Shown one piece after another: positions 1 through 7,897 of a stretch of 10,191 nucleotides of DNA. The position numbers and the translations under genes are program-made. Origin of the DNA: Candidatus Zixiibacteriota bacterium. Lineage in GTDB: Bacteria; Zixibacteria; MSB-5A5; SM1-73. Under the pieces are notes generated by a model. The model searched no databases, was not told where the DNA came from, and saw nothing but the letters and a program-made list of their open reading frames with translations. Each line of letters begins with the position of its first letter. Within the stretch, counting starts at the first letter, position 1. The stretch covers positions 1 through 10,191 of the forward strand of contig JAOZNS010000086.1 of assembly GCA_029933635.1 (NCBI GenBank), given 5' to 3'.

Positions 1-603
1 ACCTTTATAAAGGGTTCTGCATGACGGTTTCCCTTGTAGGTCTGGTGATTCGTTGTATTACCATTGGCTATGTTCCGGTGGGAACATCCGGTAGAAATAA
101 AAGAGCACAAAAGGCAGAAACGCTGAACACAACCGGGATGTATTCTATTGTACGTCATCCCCTTTATCTGGGCAATTTTATCATCGTCTTGGGAATAACA
201 TTGTTTATTGAAGTATGGTGGTTCGCATTGATAACCATTTTGGCATTTTGGTTATATTACGAACGGATAATCTTTACAGAGGAAGAATTTCTAAGAAGAA
301 AATTTGGAGCATCATATCTTAAGTGGGCTGAAAAAAACTCCCACGTTTGTGCCAAGGTTCCGAAATTGGGAAAAACCCAGATTGGCTTTTTCTTTTAGAA
401 ATGTTCTCAAAAGAGAGCACCCAAGCTTTTTTGGAATAGTTGCCTCCTTCACTTTCCTGGAGATTGCTGAAGACATCGCTGCAGAAGGCAAATTGGATTT
501 AGATTTGCAGTGGATAATATTCTTCATTGTTGGTTTAATAACATATTTAACTTTGAGAACATTGAAGAAGAAAACTAAAGTGCTTGATCTGGATGGAAGA
601 TGA
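1..603 (+). pseudogene. Isoprenylcysteine methyltransferase-like membrane protein, 5'-partial, frameshifted
   Basis: The reading frame is open from base 3 to the window edge, so the first ATG at 21 is probably internal and the N-terminus lies upstream. The first part carries the family signature GMYSIVRHPLYLGNF (RHPxYxG, the SAM-binding region of ICMT/phospholipid methyltransferases), followed by a long hydrophobic segment and an FGxxYxxW motif. That frame stops at 398. A second frame, ending with TGA at 601-603, continues the family pattern: TPTFVPRF, then SFRNVLKREH, then two further membrane segments and LRTLKKKTKVLD. The frames join at an A7 run (331-337); removing one A gives WAEKTPTFVPRF and a continuous 193-residue protein counted from the ATG at 21. 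Such integral membrane enzymes methylate small or lipid-like substrates; the substrate here is unknown. It may be intact in the cell if the extra A is a sequencing error. Confidence 0.75.
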
Positions 604-641
604 GTAATTTAATGGTCAGGTGTCAGGCAACGGCTTAATCG

Positions 642-653
642 AGATTTAAATCT
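642..653. promoter_or_regulatory. Perfect 12-bp palindrome upstream of nfnA
   Basis: AGATTTAAATCT is its own reverse complement and lies 46 bp before the nfnA start. A second TTTAAA core occurs at 672-677. It could be an operator for the nfnAB operon. In AT-rich intergenic DNA a palindrome this size can also arise by chance, and no clear -35/-10 pair was recognised in 604-698. Confidence 0.25.
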
Positions 654-687
654 ACACTTCCTATTTTTGGGTTTAAATTTCTTTCAC

Positions 688-693
688 GGGAGG
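688..693 (+). promoter_or_regulatory. Ribosome binding site that sets the TTG start of nfnA
   Basis: GGGAGG lies 5 bases before the TTG at 699-701. The nearer-looking ATG at 694 runs straight into a stop (ATG ATT TGA), so it cannot be the start. The strong Shine-Dalgarno and the homology of the first residues support TTG. Confidence 0.75.
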
Positions 694-698
694 ATGAT

Positions 699-1556
699 TT
701 GAACGAAATAGTTGAACTAAAGAAGCTTGCTCCCCAGATAAACTTGCTTAAGTTAAACGTTCCTTTGATCACTCAGAGAGCTAAGGCAGGGCAATTTGTG
801 GTGCTGAGAATCAACCAAGAAGGTGAGCGGATTCCAATGTCCATCACGGACTTGGATCCCCAAACGGGAATCTTAACCATCATCTTTCAGGAGGTAGGAA
901 AGACCACCGCCCATCTGGCGACCCTCAAGCAAGGAGATGTTCTGGCTGACGTGGTGGGACCGCTGGGAGTCCCCACCCATATGGAGAACTTCGGCACCTG
1001 CGTCTGTGTGGGTGGCGGGATCGGGATTGCCCCCATTCACTTTGTAGCTAAAAACTTGAAACAGAAGGGAAACAAGGTTATCTCGATCATTGGTGCACGA
1101 AGCAAAAATCTTCTGATCCTGGAAGAGGAGATGGGAAAGATAAGTGATCAACTTTTAATTTCCACCGATGATGGCTCTTATGGGCATCATGGATTTGTAA
1201 CCGACGTGCTCACCCAACTCCTTTCCCAGAAGGTGGAAGTTGATTACATAATGGCAATTGGTCCGGTGATCATGATGAAGGCAGTTTGTGGAGTAACTGC
1301 TCCTCACGGGATCAAAACCCTAGTCAGTCTGAATCCTATCATGGTGGATGCCACCGGCATGTGCGGAGCCTGTCGGGTGACTGTGGGAGGAAAAACCAAA
1401 TTCGCCTGTGTGGATGGTCCCGATTTCGATGGGCATCAGGTCGACTTCGATGAGTTGCTCAAAAGGCAAGCTATGTATCTAAAACAGGAAAGGATAGCCA
1501 TGGAAAGATTTAAGCAGAGGCTGGGAGATAAGACAAAGGAGGGGGTGGCAAAATGA
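699..1556 (+). CDS. nfnA: NfnA: small FAD/[2Fe-2S] subunit of NADH-dependent ferredoxin:NADP+ oxidoreductase
   Basis: This 285-residue protein belongs to the dihydroorotate dehydrogenase electron-transfer/sulfide dehydrogenase (SudB) family and has the normal length for NfnA. It shows an N-terminal ferredoxin-reductase-type FAD domain with RIPMSITD (residues 44-51), a nucleotide-binding domain with GGGIGIAP (105-112) that should bind NAD(H), and a C-terminal [2Fe-2S] site with Asp217, Cys222, Cys225 and Cys237. The three-Cys-plus-Asp ligand set is what I recall from Thermotoga NfnAB. In the cytoplasm the complex couples NADH and reduced ferredoxin oxidation to reduction of two NADP+, reversibly, by flavin-based electron bifurcation. 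The start is TTG with a strong Shine-Dalgarno. The stop overlaps the nfnB start by four bases (ATGA), indicating translational coupling. The main alternative is a sulfide dehydrogenase/polysulfide reductase label, since SudAB are homologous. Confidence 0.92.
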   Translation: MNEIVELKKLAPQINLLKLNVPLITQRAKAGQFVVLRINQEGERIPMSITDLDPQTGILTIIFQEVGKTTAHLATLKQGDVLADVVGPLGVPTHMENFGTCVCVGGGIGIAPIHFVAKNLKQKGNKVISIIGARSKNLLILEEEMGKISDQLLISTDDGSYGHHGFVTDVLTQLLSQKVEVDYIMAIGPVIMMKAVCGVTAPHGIKTLVSLNPIMVDATGMCGACRVTVGGKTKFACVDGPDFDGHQVDFDELLKRQAMYLKQERIAMERFKQRLGDKTKEGVAK

Positions 1557-2956
1557 ACGCCAAAGAAAGGCTCAAAATTCCTCGACAAAAGATGCCAGAA
1601 CAAAATCCCCGAGAGAGGATCAAAAACTTCCAGGAGGTCCCTTACGGTTATACCCCTGAGCTTGCTATGAAGGAGGCTCAAAGATGCCTCCAGTGCAAGA
1701 AAGCCGTTTGCATGGATGGCTGTCCGGTGGAGATTAACATCCCGGAGTTTATTCGGCTGATAGCTGAAGGAGATTTTATCGGTGCGGCAAAGGAGCTTAA
1801 GAAAAATAACAGCCTTCCGGCCATCTGCGGAAGGGTATGTCCTCAGGAGGATCAATGTGAGAAGGTGTGCACTCTGGCAAAGAAGTTTGAACCGGTGGCA
1901 ATCGGAAACTTGGAAAGGTTCGCCGCAGACTATGAGAGGGAAAAAGGGGAGGTGGAGATACCCGAAATTGCGCCTCCTACTGGAAAGAGGGTAGCTATAG
2001 TGGGATCCGGTCCTGCCGGGCTCACCGTAGCTGGCGACCTTATTAAATTGGGACATCAGGTAACCATCTTTGAGGCGCTTCATAAGACCGGAGGGGTGTT
2101 AGTCTACGGAATACCGGAATTCAGGCTTCCCAAAAGCATCGTCCAGGCTGAGGTGGACTACTTACAAAAGTTGGGTGTGGAAATAAAAACCAGCTTCGTG
2201 ATCGGGAAGCTCTGGACCATCGATGATCTGTTCAAGGAAGGATATGACGCCGTTTTCATCGGCACCGGGGCGGGTTTGCCAAATTTCATGCACATTCCCG
2301 GGGAGAATCTCAACGGGATTTATTCTGCCAATGAATATCTCACCAGATCCAACTTGATGAAGGCATATAGCTTCCCCGAATACGATACTCCAATTTTCTC
2401 GGGAAAGAACGTAGCCGTTTTGGGTGGTGGAAATACTGCCATGGATGCAGTTCGCACCGCACTGAGATTGGGCGCGGAAAATGCTTACATAGTATATCGT
2501 CGATCCAAGATGGAGATGCCAGCCCGAAAGGATGAGATTCATCATGCCGAAGAGGAGGGGGTTAAGTTTCACTTTCTAACCACTCCCATAAAGTATAATG
2601 GCAATTCAGATGGATGGGTAACCTCCATGGAGTGCTTGAAGATGAAGCTGGGGGAGCCCGATGCTTCTGGACGACGACGACCCATTCCAATTGAGGGATC
2701 AAACTTCGTCATGGAGGTGGACACGGTTGTGGTAGCCATCGGCAACAGTTCCAACCCTCTGGTGCCTCAAACCACTCCCGGTCTGGAGGTGAACAAATGG
2801 GGCAACATAGTTGCCGATCAAGAAACCGGACGCACCTCTCGTGAAGGCATATGGGCCGGTGGGGACATAGTTACCGGAGGTGCAACGGTGATACTGGCTG
2901 CGGGGGCAGGAAAAAAAGCGGCTAAGGACATCCATCGCTATTTAGAAAATTTATGA
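1553..2956 (+). CDS. nfnB: NfnB: large FAD/two [4Fe-4S] subunit, GltD-like
   Basis: This 467-residue protein resembles the glutamate synthase small subunit. Its N-terminus carries eight cysteines at 45, 48, 53, 57, 92, 96, 102 and 106, enough for two [4Fe-4S] clusters. A first Rossmann motif GSGPAGL (151-157) binds FAD, and a second, GGGNTAMD (291-298), followed by YRRSKMEMPAR (315-325), is the NADP(H)-binding domain. GIWAGGDIVTGGATV (432-446) is the C-terminal FAD contact. Being encoded directly after NfnA with a 4-base overlap, and not beside a glutamate synthase large subunit, makes NfnB much more likely than GltD. It holds the bifurcating FAD and the ferredoxin and NADPH sites. The ATG at 1553 has AAAGGAGG about 10 bases upstream, inside the end of nfnA. 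The protein appears complete and unaltered. Confidence 0.92.
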   Translation: MNAKERLKIPRQKMPEQNPRERIKNFQEVPYGYTPELAMKEAQRCLQCKKAVCMDGCPVEINIPEFIRLIAEGDFIGAAKELKKNNSLPAICGRVCPQEDQCEKVCTLAKKFEPVAIGNLERFAADYEREKGEVEIPEIAPPTGKRVAIVGSGPAGLTVAGDLIKLGHQVTIFEALHKTGGVLVYGIPEFRLPKSIVQAEVDYLQKLGVEIKTSFVIGKLWTIDDLFKEGYDAVFIGTGAGLPNFMHIPGENLNGIYSANEYLTRSNLMKAYSFPEYDTPIFSGKNVAVLGGGNTAMDAVRTALRLGAENAYIVYRRSKMEMPARKDEIHHAEEEGVKFHFLTTPIKYNGNSDGWVTSMECLKMKLGEPDASGRRRPIPIEGSNFVMEVDTVVVAIGNSSNPLVPQTTPGLEVNKWGNIVADQETGRTSREGIWAGGDIVTGGATVILAAGAGKKAAKDIHRYLENL

Positions 2957-3099
2957 TCTGCCGTATGAGCTCGATTGTGTCAGGAGGTTGTTATCTGGCG
3001 ACAGCTCACCTTACCGGAGAGCCTCGGCACCACCTTCCGGTGTGTTAGGACAAAGTCTGGTTGCAATCCAATTTTTTCTCAAACCCGCCGATTAAAAGT

Positions 3100-3127
3100 A
3101 AGGGTGAATCTTCAGATTCGTCCTTTT
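3100..3127 (+). terminator. Probable intrinsic terminator of nfnAB
   Basis: An 11-bp stem (3100-3110 with 3115-3125, including two G-T wobbles) closes a TTCA tetraloop; the core is GAATC-TTCA-GATTC. It runs into a short TTTT at 3124-3127. It lies about 145 bases after the nfnB stop with no gene between. The T tract is short and partly inside the stem, so its strength is doubtful, and it may also serve the convergent strand. Confidence 0.45.
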
Positions 3128-3143
3128 GATTCGGTCAGTTGAC

Positions 3144-3283
3144 TCAAATAAGTTGAAGCCCAAGCCTCACCTCAACACCGGCAAAATATGGATTACCCCT
3201 GGGACAATTTCATTTGAATCCTTCGGGAAATGCGAAAGAGCCAAAATATCCTCTTTGTTTCGCAAATTCAATCGTCGCCGTGC
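3144..3283 (-). pseudogene. Possible decayed C-terminus of an outer-membrane barrel protein
   Basis: Directly after the stop of the dockerin remnant, one minus-strand frame reads RGYFGSFAFPEGFK, an in-frame TGA (3210-3212), then GNPYFAGVEVRLGLQLI and a stop at 3144-3146. The last 17 residues look like the final amphipathic strand of a bacterial outer-membrane beta-barrel, with alternating hydrophobic residues and a hydrophobic last residue. No start or longer body is visible, and the frame's upstream part overlaps the dockerin coding sequence. It could be a scrap of an adjacent lost gene or a chance reading. Confidence is low. Confidence 0.22.
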
Positions 3284-4280
3284 TTAAGGGTTGCAGGACG
3301 ATGGTCCGTTTTGATACAGATAATTGATCAGGTAAATCACGTCACCCACGTCGACCACGCCATCAAGATTGGCATCTCCACAGGAAGTTGTGGACACGCA
3401 TTCTGGCGGAGGTCCCCCCCCTGTATAAGTAATTAACCAGATGGACCACATAGCCGGTGGTTATGTTATCATCACCGTTGACGTCGCCACAAAGGATGAC
3501 CTCACAATTGTAAAGGGAAACACGGAAATCATCCACGCCCGCCTCCACCACAGAACCAGCGTTAAGATCTGATGCTTCGAAACGAACCTTGACCTGGTTG
3601 GTCAGGGTGACAAAATCACCTACCATGAAATCGTGTTCTTTCCATCCTTCAGAGGTGACTGGACCAATTGTCTCTACCAAGATCCAGTGAACGCCATCGT
3701 CGTTGGAGACGTATACCTTGAAAAGATCGTTGTTGGGATCGTTACCAAAATTATTGGTATACCATAAAGCGTAATGCACTCCGGCGTCGGCACCTCCAGA
3801 AAGATCCAACGATGGAGAGATCAACCAGGTGATTCCATCGTCCACGTCCGAATTTCCATCCACGTTGTCGGTGAGATAACAATTGCCCGAGCCATCATAA
3901 TCGGTGGGAGGATCGCCCCCGTCGATGGAGACTCCATGCTCCCATTGTCCATCGGTCAGATAAGGATCATTCTCCACGGTCCAGCCCAAATCGGTCTCGA
4001 AGCTATCCGCGATTATCACCTCCAACCCATACGCAGCCACTCCATAGAACGTCTCCTCGGGCGCACCCATGGGCCAAAGCTGGGTTTGTCCCTGAGTGGT
4101 CTGAGCCTCGAAATAGAAGGAGACCTGACTGACGCACTCTGTTTGAGGGAAAACAGCATCATAAACGTTGGTCTCCACCTCGGTCATGGGAATCTCTACC
4201 CAGCCAGAGCCATCATCAAAATGCATTACACCCGTGCCAGGCTCAGGTTCGGCTATAACCCATGTCTCCGGTCTGTACAC
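3284..4280 (-). pseudogene. Secreted beta-sandwich protein with two C-terminal dockerin-like repeats; 5'-truncated, frameshifted
   Basis: The translated part has an Ig/fibronectin-like module at about residues 1-85 (WVIAEPEPGTGVMHF, SFYFEAQT), a beta-sandwich module at about 90-257 (DSFETDLGWT, WLISPSLDLS, VSNDDGVHW, GVDDFRV) and a dockerin-type calcium loop CGDVNGDDN (264-272) followed by LVNYLYRGG. There the frame breaks at a C8 run on the plus strand (3414-3421). Dropping one base continues it as PPPECVSTTSCGDANLDGVVD, with a second DxNxD loop, INYLYQNG, and a stop at 3284-3286. The repaired length is exactly 332 codons including the stop. The 5' end is also missing: stops TAG and TAA lie just before the GTG at 4278-4280, there is no signal peptide, and the Shine-Dalgarno spacing is wrong. 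Such modules usually sit at the C-terminal end of large secreted peptidases or glycosidases; the catalytic part is absent here. It is most likely a gene fragment. Confidence 0.7.
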
Positions 4281-4289
4281 CCTTTACTA

Positions 4290-4312
4290 AGGGGGGAATT
4301 TAAGATCCCCCT
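4290..4312. repeat. GGGGG...CCCCC inverted repeat
   Basis: A run of six G (4291-4296) faces five C (4307-4311) across an AT-rich loop, giving a stem of about 7 bp (GGGGGA/TCCCCC). It sits immediately beyond the truncated 5' end of the dockerin remnant. There is no T tract, so it is not an intrinsic terminator. It resembles the short G-run/C-run intergenic repeats found in many genomes; other copies would be needed to call it a family. Confidence 0.35.
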
Positions 4313-4373
4313 ATTTTACAGAAGTAGAAATCTAACATGCTACTTGATCATACTAAAGGCGAGGGTTTTTCTC

Positions 4374-4388
4374 CCCTTCCCCGAAGGG
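4374..4388. other. Short hairpin after the trehalose operon
   Basis: CCCTTC (4374-4379) and GAAGGG (4383-4388) form a 6-bp stem with a 3-base loop, about 115 bases past the stop of the TreT-like gene on the minus strand. No T run follows on either strand, so it is at most a weak transcript-end structure. The rest of 4281-4503 shows nothing recognisable. Confidence 0.3.
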
Positions 4389-4503
4389 ACAATAAAGTGA
4401 GTCAATAAAAAGTTTCAAGTAATTTTGATAACTTATCTCTGCGGTGGGAAAGATCATTTTTGAAGAGAGAAGGCAAGATGAGTTGATTATAGCGATGGGA
4501 GGT

Positions 4504-5712
4504 TTATTTTATCATATCGTTTAGCAGATCCAGATAATCGGAGATGACCCTGGTGATAAGAAAATTCGTCCTCACGATCTCCTTGCCCTTTCTTCCCATC
4601 TCCTTTGCCAGGTTGGGATCCTTTAGCAGTTGGATGATCCTTTCTGCAAAACCCTTCTTGTCATTGGCTTCAACCAGAAAACCATTTTCGCCATTGATCA
4701 CCTGCAGAGGAATCCCTCCAATGTTCGAGGTCACCACAGGGGTTCCTTTCCACAAGGCTTCAGCCACGGTTAAACCGAAGCCTTCCTTTATTGACTTCTG
4801 TATGATGACCGAGGAAACCCTTTGCAGGGCATTGACCAGGATGCTATTTTCGCTGGTGATAAGGATGATCTCCTTATTTTCAATCAGCTCCCTTGCTTTT
4901 CGTTCCACTTTCTTATAAATCATCCACCCTTCTGGATCATCTGTGGCCATGCTTCCACATAACACCAACCGGCAATCTACCTTTTTCTTAACCAGTTTAA
5001 ATACTTGGATGACCCCTTCTGGATCTTTGAATTTGTCGAATCTGGATATCTGGGTTATCAAAGGTTTATCTCGGGGGATGCCGAACTTCCTCAGATATTT
5101 TGAGATGACCGCCTCGGAGATCTCCATGTTCTTTGGAGAAAGAGGATCGATAGCAGGGTGGATGATCCTTTGCTCGACCGGAAGGTCATTTCTTTTATAT
5201 TTTTCATTTGAAACTATCATCACGTCATATCTGAGAATAAATTTTTTAAGGAAATCCCAGAGCGCACTATTGGAGTTCGATAAATCTACGTGGCATCTCC
5301 AGATCCAGGGCTGTTTTTTGGTATAATATTTTATAAGAGGTAGTGGTTGGGGATCATGAATAATCACACAATCGTGATCTATGTGGGTATATACGGCAAA
5401 ATCCTCATTGGCTCGGATATACAAGCGTTTCTTGATCTCGGTAAGGTTTATGGGAGCGCCTTGAAGGGCATTGTGGAATTTTTTGGTTATGGAGAAGAAG
5501 TCGGGGGTTCCATGCAAAATCCTCCAGCCGGTATCAATTCCGATGTCGTTCATCAATACCACCACAGAGCCCAGGATCTCAGCCACACCACCTCCCTGAT
5601 AGGTGGAGTTGATATGCAATATGTGCTTTCCAGAAAGTGGTCTCGCCTTCCGGTAGATGGAGGAGATTACTCGGTCCCCCACGATCTCACTGTAATCATC
5701 CAGACTGCGCAT
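4504..5712 (-). CDS. treT: TreT-like GT4 glycosyltransferase (trehalose glycosyltransferring synthase)
   Basis: This 402-residue protein matches the TreT/trehalose phosphorylase-like branch of GT4. Visible motifs are NSTYQGGGVAEIL (35-47) near the N-terminal nucleotide-binding fold, HDPQPLPL (119-126), WRCHVDLS (138-145), QISRFDKFKDPEGV (221-234) at the start of the donor domain, and the EX7E block EGFGLTVAE (310-318). TreT makes trehalose from an NDP-glucose and glucose, reversibly, in the cytoplasm. The ATG lies one base after the otsAB stop, with AAAGGA (5717-5722) inside the end of that gene, so the two are almost certainly co-transcribed and translationally coupled. Because the operon already encodes a full OtsA-OtsB route, this enzyme may serve as a second pathway, a salvage enzyme, or a partner of the fusion protein. 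Substrate specificity is inferred from family only. Confidence 0.8.
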   Translation of the reverse strand: MRSLDDYSEIVGDRVISSIYRKARPLSGKHILHINSTYQGGGVAEILGSVVVLMNDIGIDTGWRILHGTPDFFSITKKFHNALQGAPINLTEIKKRLYIRANEDFAVYTHIDHDCVIIHDPQPLPLIKYYTKKQPWIWRCHVDLSNSNSALWDFLKKFILRYDVMIVSNEKYKRNDLPVEQRIIHPAIDPLSPKNMEISEAVISKYLRKFGIPRDKPLITQISRFDKFKDPEGVIQVFKLVKKKVDCRLVLCGSMATDDPEGWMIYKKVERKARELIENKEIILITSENSILVNALQRVSSVIIQKSIKEGFGLTVAEALWKGTPVVTSNIGGIPLQVINGENGFLVEANDKKGFAERIIQLLKDPNLAKEMGRKGKEIVRTNFLITRVISDYLDLLNDMIK

Positions 5713-5713
5713 A

Positions 5714-7897
5714 TTATCCTTTAGCCAATTCCTTCAACAACGATCTTACCTGGTCCACTGAATCGAGGTTGAATTTAGCTCTGGACGGGCTTAGCCCGAC
5801 TTTGATGGAGTAAGCTGATTCAGGAAGAACGGCAAACAGATCTTCGTCCGTCCAATCGTCACCTATGGCTAATATGAAACCCCATTTTTTCTTGGAAAGC
5901 CAGAAAAGTGCTGCCCGTCCCTTGTTTATGCCGATGCTTTTTATCTCGATCACCTTGCTCCCCTCAAGCACCCCCAGGTTAAGGTTGGCGGTAAGCTGGA
6001 GAAGTTCATCCTTCAGCTCTCTTGCTCTTAAGGAGGCTAATTCAGGATCTGCCTTTCGGTAATGCCATACCAATGAGAAGTCCTTTTCCTCGATGAAGGA
6101 GCCGGCGGTTCGATCCTCATACCATTCCAGCACAGGTCGAATCTGTTTTTTCCAATCATCCCTCAATGGCTCAATGGTCTCCCAGCTTTTGTTTCGATCC
6201 TTTATCCACACACCGTGCTCGGCAATCAAACTTAGCTTTTTGTTGCCAAACCACCTATCCAAAGTCTCCCGGTCCCGTCCACTTGCTATCACCACTTCAT
6301 TCTGGGGGTTTTCTGCCAGCGTATCCACAATTTCAATAAGATCTCCATCCGGTTTTGCCTTTTGAGGTTTTTCGGCAAAGGGAACTAAAGTTCCATCATA
6401 ATCCAGAAGCATAATATTATTATCGCTCTCCATGTAGTCTTTGATTAGGTTTTTTTGTGTCTCCTGGGTCAGTTTTCTCACCGACAACTCTAACTGGATC
6501 CTTTTGGCCCTGCTCAATGCATCTAAAAAATCGGTTCCCCACCGCATCACATTATATCGCTGAAGCCTTTTCTGCATTATGCGGTTGCGCTCTATCTGCT
6601 CTTCCTGGGGCATACGAAGGGCATATTTTATGGCTTGAGCTACCTCCTCCTTATTATTTGGATTAACGATGATCGCCTCTCCCAGCTCCTTTGCCGCCCC
6701 AGCCATCTCGCTCAGAATCAAAACTCCTCTGCCATCGGACTTAGTTGCCACAAACTCCTTGGCGATCAAATTCATCCCATCTCTCATGGGGGTCACCAGA
6801 GCGGCGTCTGCCACATTATACAGGGCAACCAAGCTATGAAGTGGCTGGAAGCGATACAGGTACCATATGGGCATCCAGCCGATTAGCCCGTGTTTTCCAT
6901 TGATCCTTCCTACAAGTTCATCCACCCTGTTCTTCAACTGGGCATAATGCTCCACCCCGGTGCGTGAAGGGACTGCCACTAAAATTAAAGTTACCTTCTC
7001 TTTGTATTGAGGATTTTTCTCCAGAAAGAGATCAAACGCCTCCAAACGTTGCGGAATGCCCTTGGTATAATCCAGCCGGTCGATGGATAATACCACTTTG
7101 CGGTTCCCTATCTTTTTTCGAATCCTTTCAATCGCCTCCTGCACCACAGGTTCTTGCACGGCGCTAACAAATTTCTTATAATCGATTCCCATGGGAAAAA
7201 CATCCACCTTGACGATTCTATTCTTTGCATTGATCTGACCAAAGGCATGCTCGTATCCCAAAAGGCGCCTGACCGAGTCAAGAAAGTGCAGAACGTAGTC
7301 GTTGGTATGAAATCCGATCAAATCCGCCCCCAAAAGTCCTTCAATAAGTTCCTTGCGCCAGGGAAGCAGACGAAAAACCTCAAAGGACGGAAATGGTATA
7401 TGAAGAAAAAACCCTATGCTGGCCTCAGGCAATCTCTCTCTTAAGAACCGGGGAAGAAGCATGAGCTGATAATCATGAACCCAGATCGTGTCATCGGGAG
7501 AGGCAACCTTGCTCACCGCCTCGCAGAAGGTTCGATTTACTCGCTCGTAGGTTTCCCAGAAGCTTTCCCGGTAGGAGGTGTATAATGGAAAATGATGAAA
7601 AAGTGGCCAGATGGTTTTGTTGCAAAAGCCGTAGTAGTAGTTCTCAGCCTCATGCTGGGTGAGAAAAACTGGATGACAATTTTGCTTGGTCATCCTTTCG
7701 CCGATCTGCTCTATCTCCTCCAATCTCATCTTATCCAAGGTGATTCCTGGCCACCCTACCCATAGGCTCTGGTAGGATTTATAAAATGAATCCAATCCCG
7801 TAGCTACGCCTCCAGCGCTGGGTAGAAAGCGCAATTTGCCCTCCCTTTTGGCTACACTTATTGGCATTCTATTTGAGACAATTACCAATCTGCCCAT
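5714..7897 (-). CDS. otsAB: Bifunctional trehalose-6-phosphate synthase/phosphatase (OtsA-OtsB fusion)
   Basis: Residues 1 to about 470 form a GT20 trehalose-6-phosphate synthase: SNRMPISV at the start, GGVATGL (29-35), and Arg10, Trp97, Asp142 (HDYQL), Arg274 and Lys279 (DRLDYTKG), Asp373 (MRDGMN) and Glu381, which line up with the E. coli OtsA substrate residues; most keep a constant offset of 12. Residues about 490-727 form a HAD-type trehalose-6-phosphate phosphatase with DYDGTL (nucleophile Asp499, Asp501), SGR (539-541), Lys659 in GINKG and GDDWTDEDLF (679-688). Together they turn NDP-glucose and glucose-6-phosphate into trehalose in the cytoplasm. The ATG has GAAGGGA (7903-7909) five bases upstream. 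All catalytic residues of both halves appear present. It is the first gene of a two-gene operon; about 390 non-coding bases lie upstream. Confidence 0.95.
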   Translation of the reverse strand: MGRLVIVSNRMPISVAKREGKLRFLPSAGGVATGLDSFYKSYQSLWVGWPGITLDKMRLEEIEQIGERMTKQNCHPVFLTQHEAENYYYGFCNKTIWPLFHHFPLYTSYRESFWETYERVNRTFCEAVSKVASPDDTIWVHDYQLMLLPRFLRERLPEASIGFFLHIPFPSFEVFRLLPWRKELIEGLLGADLIGFHTNDYVLHFLDSVRRLLGYEHAFGQINAKNRIVKVDVFPMGIDYKKFVSAVQEPVVQEAIERIRKKIGNRKVVLSIDRLDYTKGIPQRLEAFDLFLEKNPQYKEKVTLILVAVPSRTGVEHYAQLKNRVDELVGRINGKHGLIGWMPIWYLYRFQPLHSLVALYNVADAALVTPMRDGMNLIAKEFVATKSDGRGVLILSEMAGAAKELGEAIIVNPNNKEEVAQAIKYALRMPQEEQIERNRIMQKRLQRYNVMRWGTDFLDALSRAKRIQLELSVRKLTQETQKNLIKDYMESDNNIMLLDYDGTLVPFAEKPQKAKPDGDLIEIVDTLAENPQNEVVIASGRDRETLDRWFGNKKLSLIAEHGVWIKDRNKSWETIEPLRDDWKKQIRPVLEWYEDRTAGSFIEEKDFSLVWHYRKADPELASLRARELKDELLQLTANLNLGVLEGSKVIEIKSIGINKGRAALFWLSKKKWGFILAIGDDWTDEDLFAVLPESAYSIKVGLSPSRAKFNLDSVDQVRSLLKELAKG

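Larger units (their letters stand above)
2957..3283. other. Intergenic region between convergent genes
   Basis: This 327-bp stretch separates nfnB from the dockerin-protein remnant on the other strand. It holds a probable terminator hairpin (3100-3127) and, on the minus strand at 3144-3283, a faint coding remnant. Apart from these, an ACCGGA/TCCGGT inverted pair (3014-3019, 3037-3042) forms at best a weak hairpin with no T tract. No promoter or RNA gene was recognised. Confidence 0.6.

Noticed and set aside
332..338. A AAA AAC slippery heptamer as a programmed -1 frameshift in the methyltransferase-like gene
   Set aside because: The heptamer is in the right phase, but a -1 shift leads to a third frame. 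Reaching the family-like continuation needs +1 (or loss of one A), so classic -1 frameshifting does not explain it.
1436..2083. 215-codon minus-strand frame
   Set aside because: Shadow of nfnA/nfnB, whose cofactor motifs leave no doubt about the coding strand.
3774..4400. 208-codon plus-strand frame
   Set aside because: It is antisense to the dockerin protein, which has clear domain motifs; no motif is seen in the opposite reading.
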